DNA of 64,000 bases. Source: Poronia punctata. Its lineage: Eukaryota > Ascomycota > Sordariomycetes > Xylariales > Xylariaceae. Shown here in pieces: positions 44,414 to 56,929 of the stretch. Below the pieces are notes generated by a model, which saw only the letters and a program-made list of their open reading frames with translations, ran no database searches and had not been told where the DNA came from. The stretch lies in the NCBI GenBank assembly GCA_022579005.1, contig MU401626.1, forward strand, positions 1-64,000, in the 5' to 3' direction. Numbering within the stretch: position 1 is the first letter of the stretch; each line of letters starts with the position of its first letter. A program made the translations under genes and the position numbers.

Positions 44414-46710
44414 TACATCGAAACTTAGACTCGACAAGCGGATTAGCCATAGTATGACCCGGTGTCCGGCTGCTGCGCCTAAGAACCCTTCCTTGAGGTA
44501 AGTCGAAGTCAAATAAAACAGCTCTCGAAGCTATCGTAGATGTTCTTTTCAACCACCCGCGAGTTAGTTAGACTTGATTCCATAATAGACAACATTTTCA
44601 CGCTCAACAAGAGTCCATAGTGAGACCAATATCTGTGTAACTTGGAAGTGAGTTCCTAATGTGATACTTTTCCATATCCCTGCTATGTGGCCTGCCTCTA
44701 GATAAACTGTTTTATGCTCACCTACGGAAGAAGACCATACGCCAGCACTTTCCCATTAGTTAACAATGGTAGATAGATAGACAATGACGGACGATAATAA
44801 GATTACTGGTGGTAGAAGGCAAAGACGCGGAGATCCTTAGACACCTAGCATTAGACCTAGAGGCACGACGGGAGGATGTAGATCAGCTCCTGCTCATTTA
44901 TAATACCTAGAACACTCACCTAGAAATGCAAGATGCAAATTTCTGTCCAACAGTGGTCATACTCGAATGTCACTAATTTAGTGACCCGGGTAGCTGCGGA
45001 TGCTGCGGCCCGCCTTCCTTTAAAGAACCTCTGTAGTGTTTAAACGTACAACACGTTTACTTATTTCTCCCGCGCTCTTAGGTTCATCCATTCCGTGAGT
45101 GAAGGAAGCCATAGGTAAGGTCTAATACATACTTGAATGCTCCTTGCCATTGCTTTCCACTTATTTTTGCCGTCCCGGCCGACTACTTACACAGCTTGCA
45201 TACCTTAGTAACCTAGAATTATCATTACGCAAATTGCTGTATTAGCCCCTTGCTTCCGCGGGTCGCTCTGGCCGTGATAGGGCTGGTGGAAGGTACCACG
45301 GTGATTAGCTTCCACATGTTTAATAATGTATCGTGGTAGGTACCTTTTAGTCACTCAAGGTAGGTCGATCTGCTCTTTCCACACGTACGAAGGAACCTGT
45401 CTAAAATATTAACTACCTAGGTAGAGTAGAAGGTGCAAGGGAAAAGATGCATCGGTTGCCCTTGTTAGAGGAATTCTCCTCATAAGTGGAGGTAGCAACC
45501 CTTGCTGTTGTTGCTGATATTTCAGATTGGAAAATAAAAGGAGCAAGAAAAATGTTAGAAGTTGCAACTAATTAACCGTAGTTCCCTTGTCTCAAGTTGG
45601 CAAGTTGCGCTCTCGGTGACTGACACATACGTCTTGCCTTATCATCCTCGCAGTCCGAATCTTGTGGAAACATCCAATCCCCACACTTCGCTTCGGTTAC
45701 AGTAGCCAGGGGCCCAAAACACGTTGTGGGCGGGCATTAAATGCATTGCCGATGTGATGTAACAACATTCGACCCGACGCTCAATAAGCAGGACAGAGCA
45801 GTCTGCGCGGCCACCATTCCTTGGTTTCTTAATTCGTCAAGCCCAACTGTGGCCAACGACTCACGAGCCCTATCTGATACATGCGGCTCTCGATTGTGAT
45901 TGTTCTCGAGGACGCGGAATTGAAGAGACGCTCAAATGTAGTTTCTCAAAATGTGACTTCTTCTTGTATCAAACGAGGTTTACCGTCTACCCCACGTTAG
46001 TCACGATGCGAGGCCGAGTTTGGAGAATCAAAATCCCGGACAGCCGAGAGTCGTTATCAAAGGTTAACGGAGAACAATCCATGTTTCAAACTATTGTGGT
46101 GAGCTCGCCGCAGCATGCGCAGCATGCGTCTAGCCCAGCATCCTTCTCTCCGCCTAGATTCACTGGAGACCCGAGGGCCGAGACCTACTTGACATGTTAT
46201 TGTTTGCCTTATGCCGCTTATCTCTTTCACTTCCCTTTTTTAACCTCCTAATAAGCGAGAGAGATCTAGAACAAAGCTTAAAAGTTTTCTCCATACTCAG
46301 CTTTCAGCCGTCGACTTACATTAACTTACACGTACTTACCTAACCTAGTGACCCTTGCCCATACGTTAATGTCTTAGTGCAATGCATGCGGCCGGGCGAG
46401 AGCCAATGAAGTTACACGAGGAATATGCAGCTCCAACGTGTCCAACGCGGGTACAACTCCGTATGTGGCCACCTTAGCTCTAGGCTGCTCGGTAGATGCT
46501 TTAAATGAAACTAGCTTTGTAGCCCAGTTCCAATGTTACGCCGTTAAGAAATACTATTGGTAAGGAAGTTGGTATAGGGATCCATGTGATAGCCCAAGAC
46601 TGACACGTTATTAGGATCATGCAAGCACAATGCGTGGAGGAGGGAGCCAGACTGCCCGATGTGCGGCTTTGAGGCCTCTCAACTTGCCCCTGGAACAGTC
46701 TACGGCGGTG
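44414..46710. other. Long intergenic stretch without a supported gene
   Basis: About 2.3 kb. The largest ORFs (45964-46251 plus, 46501-46794 minus) show no protein character or splice pattern. Scattered ACCTAGGTAG and GGTACC words occur, as elsewhere between genes here. No tRNA or repeat was recognised. Confidence 0.5.
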
Positions 46711-46718
46711 TATATAAG
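46711..46718 (+). promoter_or_regulatory. Probable TATA box of the methyltransferase gene
   Basis: TATATAAG lies about 150 bases before the ATG at 46866 in otherwise GC-balanced DNA. Spacing is suitable for a fungal promoter; positional evidence only. Confidence 0.5.
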
Positions 46719-46865
46719 GCGCTTGAACGTTGGCAGTCTTTGATAGTCTGAAGACTGGAGGACAAGTTGCGTATGAGCGCAGTGTGAAAACCACAGACCA
46801 TTTAACCAGTCTCTATCCCGTAAGGCTTTCCAACCTTGGACCTAGAACACCGCCAATCCTCCAAA

Positions 46866-47949
46866 ATGGCAGTTGCTACAGACACGATTTATTTCCTGAA
46901 TGCAGGATCCCCCGACGCCGAGCATGACCGACTGAACACTCAGCACCATGTATTTACAGCCATCATGCAAGATGATCTGCTGCCTCCGCAGGTTGCATCC
47001 GCCATCGCCACCCTATCCACGCCGCCTAAGATCCTGGATATTGCGACTGGGTCGGCCATATGGTTGCGCGAGATAGCAAAGACTCTGCCTGCCGAATCGG
47101 AGCTTATCGGCGTGGATCTCGATACCTCAAAGTTCCCCCCTGCCGACTCCCTGCCGTCCAACATTACGCTGCGGACGGCGAACATGCACGAGCCCTTCCC
47201 AGAAGAGATGCTCGGCAAGTTCGATGTCGTACACATACGCTTGATTATCTTCGCCCTAAAGGAAAACCTAGGCGCCGACTTGGCAAAGAACTTAATGACA
47301 CTATTAAAACCTGGCGGCTACTTCGTATGGACCGAGACTGGACCGGTAAGTCGAGGAAGTCGGAAGATGGAGCTAGACGAGGCAAAATGCATCTCCCGCT
47401 CTTGAAGGGGTCGTCTGTTGTACGCGCAATAACGGCAGATTTTCTAACACGCCGCAGCTCCTGACCAGTGTGGAGCCGCCCTCCATGTTGTGGTATAAAT
47501 TCCAAGACATAAATTACCGATTTGCGAAGAAAGTCGAACGGGATCTAAAGTACGTCGAACCCCGGCCTATGGCTAGTCCAAGCTATGCATAGTATAGCGT
47601 GCCCCAAGTCGGTCTCGGATGGAAGAACTAACGAGGATGCAGCTTGCCTCTAGGTATGCGCCACTACATGGAAAAGGCTGGCTTTGTCGAGTGCGATGAC
47701 AAGGCCTATCCGGGGAATGCGCAACTATACGGGAAATACGGAACAACGTGGATCGATCGGACGAATAGGCTTTTTAAGTCATTTATCGCGCAAACACTCC
47801 GGGGAATCGTCAGTCTCGGGGGTGTAGAGGGCATGTCGAGGGAAGAAGAGGCCGAAGAGCTAATCCGGCAATGCAATGACGAGTTCGGCAATCGCAAAGT
47901 CCATTATTTGTTAGTAAGAGCTTGGGGGAGGAAGCCAGCGACATCTTAG
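46866..47949 (+). CDS. SAM-dependent methyltransferase (292 aa)
   Basis: Three exons: 46866-47345, 47458-47549 and 47643-47949. Phases agree, and CTAAC-type branch sites precede both acceptors. ILDIATGSAIW (56-66) is motif I of a class I methyltransferase, in the degenerate DIATGSA form. LIGVDLDTSKFPP follows as the acidic end of beta2, then NMHEPFP (motif II-like), FDVVHIRL, and LKPGGYFVWTETGP as beta5. The C-terminal part (MRHYMEKAGFVECDDK, then VHYLLVRAW) forms the last strands. This resembles the LaeA-like/UMTA family common in fungal accessory regions. The substrate is unknown. The upstream in-frame extension lacks an ATG, so 46866 is the start. Confidence 0.85.
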
Positions 47950-49084
47950 GGCCTCAGATAGGACGACTTATGTCGATTCAAAACACGATGCGCCATCATG
48001 TGACCATGCCACAGTAATAGTCGACGAGTATGCTTGTCAGTCTTCAGATTTGGTGAAGCTTTCTGCGAGCAAAATTGGAACTCGGTGAGGTATCCTGGTT
48101 CCGTCCAAAACAAAAACAAAGAACTTACCCTGGTCTACAGTTGCTACCAGTTGCTACCAGTTGCCCGATTAGTGTAGAAAAGTAGGTACCTACCGTATGC
48201 TTTAGCTTGGCATCTGGGTCACAGCTGGCAATATATGGACTGCTTAAAAGTTGAAGGCAACGGTCAAAAATAGTGAGCACTGAGAGCACCCTTTTTCTGT
48301 CTCCGTTTAATCATAACCGGATGCGGTCTTTTGCACCTCAACGTGTATCACGAGATCATACTCATGCTTTTCCCCCACGATATGCCCCGTTTAGGACTTG
48401 GTTCTGAAAGAGTACAGCTGTCCGATGCCTGCAAGTCTATGACCACAGTCCGGATCCTAGATATGAGGCATCGATTCGGGACTTCATGCAGAACAAGGTT
48501 CCTCCTCTCCAAGCGTCCTTGACACAGATAACCCCGTATTAATTTTACGCGCTTGAGGCCGAGATGTCCAAGTCCTCTTGGTAGGAAGAGGGGGTTGAAA
48601 AGCTCAAGTTACGTTGAAGACATGGTTATGAGAAAAATACCACGATGTGTTGTCACGTTACCGGCCATGTGATCATGTCCTTGCTACTTGTCTGTGAGTT
48701 AGTGCGTATAACTTTCAACGCACCGACGATAAACAAGTTCTAGCCCAACAAAACGGACCGATACACGTCCCTCGACGACATTCTCAACGGGTCGTATCCG
48801 AAATCACCCTTGTCTCTGACCCCCAAAGATGGAGTGATCTGCGGATTGCCCACTTCCCCGCATCGCTAAACTAGACATGACGAACCTACGTACATGCAAA
48901 TGCCGTGTTTTCTTTTTCTGTAGTACCCACTTGACATATGAGTGAGAAGCAATATCTAGTATATATAAAAGATGACTTCAAGTTATAGATAGGGCTACGG
49001 GAAGACTATCTAAACGCTCTCGGGCAACAGTTGATTTCCCTCGGCCTAAAACATTTCGGCGAGGAAACAGACGGCGGTGTCACG
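47950..49084. other. Intergenic, with a TATA box near the GH31 gene
   Basis: No coding signal over about 1.1 kb. A tandem CAGTTGCTAC repeat occurs at about 48138-48163. TATATAAAA at 48962-48970, about 115 bases before the GH31 ATG at 49085, is a likely TATA box. Confidence 0.5.
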
Positions 49085-51744
49085 ATGAGATTCCTCTCGC
49101 ATTTCGTCTTAGCCTCAGCTATCGGGGCGCTGGCGGCAACGGTTGAAGATTGTCCAGGATACAAGGCATCCAACGTTGTTGAAACGGATGGCAAGCTCAC
49201 AGCAGACCTGACTCTTGCTGGCGAGGCATGCGATATATATGGTACCGACCTTACTGATCTCAAGTTACTTGTCGAATATCAAACCGGTTCGTATAGTTCT
49301 CCAGATATCACCCTATCAAGCTATACTTATAGCCTGACATTATTCTTATAGAATCAAGGTTACATGTGAAGATCTATGATGCCGGTCTTCAAGTATTCCA
49401 AATTCAGGAATCCGTACTACCGAGGCCTAAAAGCGATGATGGGATTTCCGCATCAGATACCGCCCTCAAATTCGCATTGACCGAGGACCCTTTCACCTTT
49501 TCCGTGTCTCGGGCCGACTCGAATCAAGTTCTCTTCAATACCAACGGGTCTAACCTGGTATTCGAGTCGCAGTACCTCTACCTCCGAACGCAATTACCCA
49601 AAGACCCTAACCTGTACGGTTTGGGAGAGCATTCGGATTCTTTTAGACTGGAGACCAAGGATTATCAACGTACCTTTTGGAATGCCGAATCCCCTTTTAT
49701 TCCCCGCAAGAGCAATCTCTACGGCAGCCACCCCAACTATCTGGAACACCGTGGCGAGTCGGGCAGCCACGGGGTGGCGCTGCTGAGTTCCAATGGCATG
49801 GATATCAACATCAACCAAACCAGCTCGGGCGACCAGTATCTGGAGTACAACATCATCGGTGGCGTTTTCGACTTTTACTTCCTCGCCGGCCCCAGCCCGT
49901 CGGACGTCAGCAAGCAGTATGCCGAACTCGTGGGCCTACCGGCTATGATGCCGTACTGGGCCTTCGGATACCAGCAGTGCAAATACGGATGGGAAGACGT
50001 CTTGGTGCAAGCAGAGGTCGTGGCCAATTACTCGGCTGCCAATATCCCGCTAGAGGTGTTGTGGGCCGACATCGATTACATGGACCATAGACAGGTCTTT
50101 TCCGTCGACCCAGATCGGTTCCCTATGGATAAGATGAGAGAACTCATCGACGTCCTGCACGAGCGAGGTCAGAAGTACGTCATGATGCTCGACCCGGGCA
50201 TTCGCAGACTCGACAGCTACGAGACGTATTCCCGAGGCCTCAAGGCTGACGCTTTTATGAAAGCGGCGGATGGTGTCTCGTTATTCCGTGGCGAGCAATG
50301 GGCTGGCGAGGTCGTCTGGCCCGACTGGTTTACCGAAAATGCGGGTGACTGGTGGACCGAAGAGATACGGCTTTTCTTCGATCCAGAGACAGGGTTAGAT
50401 ATCGACGGTGCGTGGAACGACATGAACGAAGTGTCCAACTTTTGCGGAAACGCAGACTGCGACCCGGCCGGCAAGCTCCCGCCCGAACCGACTTCAGACC
50501 CGCGCAACGACACGGGCCGGCCGATCCCGGGATTCCCGGACGACTTCCAACCACAAAAACGAGCGGCATCGAAAGAAGGCGACATGAAGGGCTATCCAGA
50601 CCGCGACTTGTTCAAGCCCGCTTACCGCATCAACAACCACAAAGGCGAGCTCAGCGACAGCACTCTCTACACCAACAACACCAACGCCGACGGCACGACA
50701 CAATACGACACGCACAATCTCTACGGGCTCATGATGATCACCGCGACGCGCGAAGCCCTCCTCGCGCGCCGTCCCGACACCCGCCCCTTCGTGCTGACGC
50801 GCTCGACCTTTGCCGGCGCCGGAGCCAAGGCAGCGCACTGGTTCGGCGACAACTTCAGCGCCTGGGACGACTACCGCTTCTCCATCAAGCAGATGCTGGC
50901 CTTTGCCGCCGTGCACGCCATGCCCATGGTCGGGTCCGACATCTGCGGCTTCAACGGCGACGTGCAAGAGGCCATGTGCGCGCGCTGGGTCATGCTCGGC
51001 GCCTTCCAGCCCTTCTACCGGAACCACGCGGACATCTCGGCCCCCGTGCAAGAGCTGTACAGATGGGAATCCGTCACCAAGTCCGCCCGCAAAGCCATCG
51101 ATGCGAGGTACAGATTGCTCGATTACATCTACACGGCATTCCATCGCGCGTCCACCACGGGCGTTCCCCTCGTCAGCCCGTTGTTCTTCCAGTATCCTAA
51201 TGACGCGAACACGTTTGGCGACGACGCGGAATGGTTCTACGGCGATAGTCTGCTCGTATCCCCCGTTATCGAAGACGACGCTACTTCGGTGACGTTTTAC
51301 TTGCCGGACGACATCTTCTACGATTTCTGGACCCTCGAAACAGTCCGCGGTAAAGGCGAAGAGGTCACGGTTGACGATGTCCCGCTCGATGGGATCCCCG
51401 TGCATATCCGCGGGGGAACCGTCCTGCCTCTGCGAAGCAGTTCGGGAAATACCACTGCGCTTGTGCGCGAGAACGACTTCACGCTTATTATTGCTCCTGG
51501 AACGGATGGCAAGGCGAGCGGGTCGCTTTATCTAGACGATGGGGAGAGTGTGCATGTCGGAGAGGATTATTCCGATATCAGCTTTACTTGGGATGGAACT
51601 ACGTTGAAGGCGGGGGGGACTTTTGGCTATGATACTGATGTTGTTGTTGAGGCTGTTAAGCTCTTGGGTGGTGACGGTGACGAGCCTGTTGTGAAGGAAG
51701 GGAAATGGAGTTTGACAAAGGCTTTCGAGGTCACTTTCAGTTGA
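49085..51744 (+). CDS. Secreted GH31 alpha-glucosidase (864 aa)
   Basis: Hydrolyses terminal alpha-1,4 (and related) glucosidic bonds outside the cell. Two exons, 49085-49286 and 49352-51744, phase 1. The signal peptide is MRFLSHFVLASAIGALAA, then TVEDCPGYKA, the usual start of the mature fungal enzyme; the in-frame ATG at 49031 is not used. GH31 features: LYGLGEHSDSFRL, PYWAFGYQQCKYGW and IPLEVLWADIDYMD. The nucleophile is in WNDMNE (Asp about 424) and the acid/base in HWFGDN (Asp about 567). MVGSDICGF, WVMLGAFQPFYRNH and IHIRGG-type C-terminal strands follow. Many N-x-S/T sites fit a glycoprotein. All catalytic residues are kept. It lies convergent with SQT1. Confidence 0.95.
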
Positions 51745-51978
51745 TATTGGGTTTGACGGTGTGTAGCCTGCAAATCCAAGAAAACATATACTGGAGTGGA
51801 AATTCAGCATAGTATATATTCATCATGACTACTGTGATATGTGAGTGGGATTTCTGTTGTTAGGTGCCACTGGCGTCAATGTACGAGTAGGAATGTGTGT
51901 GACTTTGGCGTCGATAGGCCACAAGTTGTGTCTTATCTTTCTTAATTCGTTTCTTCCTTTCTATATTCAAGTCGCAAT

Positions 51979-53463
51979 TTAAGCCTCAAATACCAAGGCG
52001 AGACCATCGTCGCCCGCCGTCACGATCCGTTCGCCAGTTGCGCCTTGTACAAAGCCTAATATACCGCCACGTCCGCTCTCGTCACAAGCACTGTGGCCTT
52101 TCCATTCCTTAACCATGCTGTCTGCTACAGCATCTGCTTCACCCTGGATATTCCATCGTCTGACGACGCCGTCCATTCCACAGCTGGTAAGCAACCATCC
52201 GTCACCTGAGCCGCGGAGGAATTCCACCTTGACAACACTATGATCATGCGCCTCTTGTATGGTTCGCTTGGGCTTGAAATTTCTCGACGTGTCGTAAACT
52301 ATGATACTCCCGTCGACGCTGCCTGCGGCGAGAAGCGGCTTTGTCGGCGAGAAGCTGAGTGTCTCGACACTTTCTTTCTGAACGGCTAGTTCCGTCAGGA
52401 TCGTGCCTCCTGCCTTGTTTCCCTTGTTGCTGAAATGGGGCAAGCTGACGATCTTGAGACATGCATTTCCAGGGTAGAAGCCGCCAACAGCCACGTAGGA
52501 TGACTTGGGATCTATCGCAACCGAGAACAGTCCCAACCGTTCCGGCTCGTCTTCGTTTTCCTTTCTCTTCTGCTGCATCCCTTCGTCCTTGAACACGGTG
52601 AGGGATACCACCGTCTGTCCGTTTTGGTTCGTCAGACCCTTGGCTCCGGCCTCGCCCCAGACATCCCAGACATTTAGAGTGCTATCCTCGGCCACGGTTG
52701 CGAGGAATTTCCCATCCGGCGACCAAGCACCCGCCGTACAAGGACCGCCATGTAAGTAGTAGCTCTGGACGATCTGTAATGGATTTGACTCGTCGCTGGC
52801 ATCGATCGTGTACACCCACACGGAGCCGTCGTCTGCGCCCAGGGCGATGGTATTCGCCACACCGGGTGAGTTGGGTCCCACCGGACACGGCGCGAGCCAG
52901 TTGATCTCTTGTACCTCTTGCGACTCGGCGAGGAATTTGAAAGATGCTTTATTCCGCCCGTCTATCGATAACTGGTTTACGCGCATGCGACCATCCAGAC
53001 CGCCCGATACCAAGAACTCTCCGTGGGGTAGGGTGAATGCTAGCGCATTGACGGAATCGGTGTGGCCTTCGATCGCGAATATCGGCGATAGCTCGGTACT
53101 CTTCTGCTGCGGCGCATGCGGGTCGGCGTTGTAGCTTGGGGGAAGTACTGGCCGGCCGACTACAGGGCTCGTGTCGAATACGTAGCCTTTGCCCGGGTCC
53201 TCCTCGTCCTCTCCTTCGCTTCCGCCCGTCGCGATAAGGGTTGGTTGTGTGGGGTGTTGGGCAATGGCGTACACTGCGTTTTTGTGAGCGTCGAAATAGG
53301 CGACGCTGTCGTTTTGAATGTCGATCTCGAAGTTCTCTCCGTCATCGTCCGAGTCCATCGCAATATCTCCATCAGCATCGTCGATCACTTCGTCGGCCTC
53401 GTCGGCGTCGAGCATCTCGGGCGCATTGTCTATATCCTCTGGATCTTGGTGAGGGGCGGACAT
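51979..53463 (-). CDS. SQT1: WD40 protein Sqt1 / AAMP family (494 aa)
   Basis: Sqt1 is a dedicated chaperone that captures newly made ribosomal protein uL16 (Rpl10) and helps load it onto the 60S subunit. Single exon. The N-terminus is strongly acidic (EMLDADEADEVIDDADGDIAM), as in yeast Sqt1. Seven or eight WD-type blades follow: FDAHKNAVYAIAQHPTQPTL, IEGHTDSVNALAFTLPHGEF, GGPCTAGAWSPDGKFLATVA (ending NVWDVWG), then VETLSFSPTKPLLAAGSVDG and HDHSVVKVEFLRGSGDGWLL. It ends RIVTAGDDGLALVFEA. An EDEEDPG insertion lies in blade 1. The gene is divergent from FUM1. Confidence 0.9.
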   Translation of the reverse strand: MSAPHQDPEDIDNAPEMLDADEADEVIDDADGDIAMDSDDDGENFEIDIQNDSVAYFDAHKNAVYAIAQHPTQPTLIATGGSEGEDEEDPGKGYVFDTSPVVGRPVLPPSYNADPHAPQQKSTELSPIFAIEGHTDSVNALAFTLPHGEFLVSGGLDGRMRVNQLSIDGRNKASFKFLAESQEVQEINWLAPCPVGPNSPGVANTIALGADDGSVWVYTIDASDESNPLQIVQSYYLHGGPCTAGAWSPDGKFLATVAEDSTLNVWDVWGEAGAKGLTNQNGQTVVSLTVFKDEGMQQKRKENEDEPERLGLFSVAIDPKSSYVAVGGFYPGNACLKIVSLPHFSNKGNKAGGTILTELAVQKESVETLSFSPTKPLLAAGSVDGSIIVYDTSRNFKPKRTIQEAHDHSVVKVEFLRGSGDGWLLTSCGMDGVVRRWNIQGEADAVADSMVKEWKGHSACDESGRGGILGFVQGATGERIVTAGDDGLALVFEA

Positions 53464-54113
53464 GATGACTTATTTGGGCGCTGTTTTGTGATGGATTAGG
53501 ATGTTATGTGGAAGGGTATATGGGAAATATTTAAGCAATTATCTGACGTTCGCTATAATTTTTCAGAGTGTCTGATTAATATGGGTGGATGATGGTCGAA
53601 AGGGTTCTCTTGTTTGCTTGATAATCAATCCCCCGGCTTATATTTTTTTTAGTCGCCATCGCGTTTCAGTCGCTAGATGGTGGGGTATTTTTACCCCGCT
53701 AGATTAAGATTTGAGATGGCCTACCCGGGAGGACATAGCTTCACGATTTGTGATGACACTCGGCCCACTCTTCATACCTCTTTCGGGGATTTACGGACAA
53801 GCTTTGGAGCTCCGCTCTCCCGGACAACCAGATTTGACGGTTCAATGAGAAGCGTGATACGTACCGAATGTGTGAAGCTTGAGAGTAAATTTTTAAAGGG
53901 AAAAAGAGTGTCGTGGCTCTAATTGCGCTCTTTTCTTCCATATTTCTTCTTGTCCCAACACCATCCTATATAGACATTGCGAAGTCGCACTTTCTCTGCA
54001 GCTAATAAGCAGTAGTGTAGTAGCGGTTTTTAATCTAATCCCGTTCTTTTAATTTTCCTATTAGCCAATTGGCCAAGCTCTCCGCTTCTTGTGTACAATT
54101 AAACCACATCGCC
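53464..54113. other. Divergent promoter region between SQT1 and FUM1
   Basis: 650 bases with no supportable gene. The ORF at 53677-53922 has no protein character. Confidence 0.5.
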
Positions 54114-55869
54114 ATGTTTCGATCTGTTCGAGCCACAGCCGGCGCTGGCCGACACCTCCTTGGGCCGAGGAAGGCTCCACGAGTGCTCTGCACATGCCAG
54201 TTCTCTAGCACCGCCTTCCCCTCCACAACGTCATACACACCTTCAAAGTCTACCAACATCTCTACCAAGCCATCATCTACCCTAAATTTCCGGAGAAACC
54301 TACACGCCACTGCGATCAGGATGGCTGCCAACACAAGAACCGAGAGCGATGCCTTTGGCGAGATCCAGGTTCCCGCCGACAAATACTGGGGAGCTCAGAC
54401 CGAGCGCTCGCTCGAGAACTTCCGCATTAACCAGCCCCAAGATCGGATGCCCCCTCCCATCGTAAAGGCATTTGGTATCCTAAAGGGAGCGGCCGCTACG
54501 GTAAACATGCGATATGGACTCGGTATGCAACCCTGCCTAAAAAGTCGATTGGAAAGCGCGGACGGATACTGACGATGAGGATTGCCCGACACCAGACGAG
54601 AAGATTGGCAAGGCTATCCAGCAGGCTGCTGCCGAAGTGGCCGATCTCAAGCTCATTGACCACTTCCCCCTTGTCGTTTGGCAGACGGGCTCTGGCACCC
54701 AGTCCAACATGAACGCGAACGAGGTCATCTCTAACCGTGCGATTGAGATTCTCGGTGGCACCATGGGTAGCAAGAAGCCTGTACACCCCAACGACCATGT
54801 CAACCGATCTGCGTCATCCAACGACACCTTCCCTACTGTCATGCATATCGCCGCCGTGCTCGAGCTTGAGCAGTCGCTACTCCCCTCCCTGAAGAGCCTT
54901 CGGGATGCGCTGCAGAAGAAGGTGGACGAGTTTGAGGCCAAGAACATCATCAAGATCGGACGGACGCATCTTCAAGATGCTACGCCTCTTACCCTAGCCC
55001 AGGAATTCTCCGGCTATGTGGCGCAGTTGGACTTTGGCATCAAGAGGGTCGAGAGCTCCCTGCCTGATCTGCGACTGTTGGCGCAGGGCGGTACTGCGGT
55101 GGGAACAGGGATCAACACCTTCGAGGGCTTTGCTGAGGCTATCGCCGAGGAGGTTAGCAAAATGACGGGCACGGAATTCAAGACGGCGCCCAACAAGTTC
55201 GAATCCCTCGCTGCGCACGACGCCATCGTCCAGGCTTCGGGCTCGCTCAACACCCTGGCTGCGTCGCTGAATAAGATCGCCCAGGATGTGCGTTACCTTG
55301 GCAGCGGCCCGCGCTGTGGTCTTGGCGAGCTTATCCTGCCCGAAAACGAGCCTGGTTCCAGCATTATGCCTGGCAAGGTCAACCCGACACAATGCGAGGC
55401 CCTCACGATGGTTTGTGCGCAGGTCATGGGTAACCACGTCGCCGCGACGATCGGTGGCATGAACGGCCAGTTCGAACTCAACGTTTACAAGCCACTTATC
55501 ATCCGCAATCTGCTCCACAGCATCAGAATCCTGTCGGATGGCATGCGCTCGTTTGAGAAGAACCTGGTCGAAGGCCTCCAGGCCAACGAGGAGAAGATTT
55601 CAAGCATCATGAAGGAATCGTGAGTAGCCATCTGCCGGAATAACCATTTCGGTCTATTTGCTAACCACCTCGTTTTTAGTCTCATGCTTGTTACCTGCCT
55701 CAATCCTAAGATTGGTTATGACATGGCCTCCAAGGTGGCCAAGAACGCACATAAGAAGGGCACGACTCTCAAAGAGAGCGCCATGGAGCTCAAGGCCCTG
55801 ACGTCTGAGGAGTTCGATGAGCTCGTCAAGCCTGAACTGATGATTGGCCCCAAGCCCTACAAGAGCTAA
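54114..55869 (+). CDS. FUM1: Fumarate hydratase, class II (540 aa)
   Basis: Interconverts fumarate and malate in the TCA cycle and cytosol. Three exons: 54114-54522, 54596-55619 and 55680-55869. Intron 1 joins YGL to [10 protein letters not shown], restoring the family sequence; the acceptor is the AG at 54594-54595. The N-terminal about 60 residues ([20 protein letters not shown]) are a mitochondrial presequence rich in Arg, Ser and Thr. The internal [18 protein letters not shown] at 54321 starts the mature enzyme and can serve as a cytosolic start. Superfamily segments: [49 protein letters not shown] and the signature [11 protein letters not shown]. The C-terminus is standard. Confidence 0.96.
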
Positions 55870-56929
55870 ATGTTGACTTCGCTGTCGACTAAGCTTAAGC
55901 TGACGCGCTATGCGTGGTCGGGATGCGTCGGTACAAGCCGTCCCTGTCTGCCGCTGCCATACGTAGTTGGTTTCCCAGCCCAGGCAAGATGCCACTGTAA
56001 ACCTAAAATCCCTCCCGAGTGGGTTGTATATAAAGTCTTGATGTTATATTGAATGAGTATAAATATGAACACAACCAGAGCCCATTGATGCTTGACCTGT
56101 AAAATATTATAAACCTTAGCGGCGCACTTAAACTGTGTTTTATCAGCCGGGCCTCGGTAAATGTTGAGAACTAGACTAATAATAAGACTTACATCTGAAA
56201 ACCCGACTGCCGGATCTGCGTGTTATTTAATGGCCCGAGACTATTGCTAACCTAACTATCTAATAATAGTAAAAGGCTTAGGTTGTCCGGCTCATCCACC
56301 CTTCTAATACCTAACCCAGCAGGTTATAGTTGTAAGCTGGTAATACTGGATGTGGTTGGCGCAATACACACGTACGTGTACATTTTGACCTCGGTGTGTC
56401 TAGTATAGTCCCAAAAGAACGTGTTTATAAGGTGTTCGGTGTACTAGCAAATATATAGGTACCTGGCCTATCTTGGTGTTTTTCTTTTTTATAGACAAAT
56501 ATATCACAAAGGATATGAAAGTAGTCTTGTTTAGTTAGCAAAAAACCCTGTAGTACTTGGAATACCCTTTATGACAATCCGTATAGTCGTTTGACTATGA
56601 TTAGATGCTTACGTTGTATATGTGGGTGGTACGGGGTGGTACGAGCATGTCGCCCCGCGTTTGCGATGAGAGAAGTACGCGACGGCCTAGAACGAATTGA
56701 CCCCACGTTGATTAACCGCAAATGTGGGGACCAGCTTTAATAGCTTTAACAGCTAAACAACACCAAGTCGACCTTTACCTCATCATCTACTTTGCCTGTC
56801 TTTATTTTATTTATCTACCTATCTCAAAGTACTTACCCAGACACGCCGCAAACTTTCACCCAATTCCAACAAAACAAATAAAATAACCTCAACCAACCCG
56901 TACGGACGGTACCGTATATATAGATAGCA
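55870..56929. other. Intergenic, no gene seen
   Basis: About 1.1 kb between FUM1 and SPC19. The 55870-56052 ORF is a 3' trailer without protein character. TATATATAG lies at 56914-56922, just before the SPC19 ATG, too close for a standard TATA box. Confidence 0.5.

Noticed and set aside
50494..51405. 303-codon ORF antisense to the GH31 gene (and a 282-codon frame at 50352-51200)
   Set aside because: Both are His/Arg/Val-rich frame shadows of the GC-rich alpha-glucosidase exon, which is intact with all catalytic motifs.
54523..54580. Shorter intron 1 of FUM1 ending at the AG near 54555
   Set aside because: It would be only 34 bases and would add about ten residues to a conserved stretch. The AG at 54594-54595 restores the family sequence [12 protein letters not shown].
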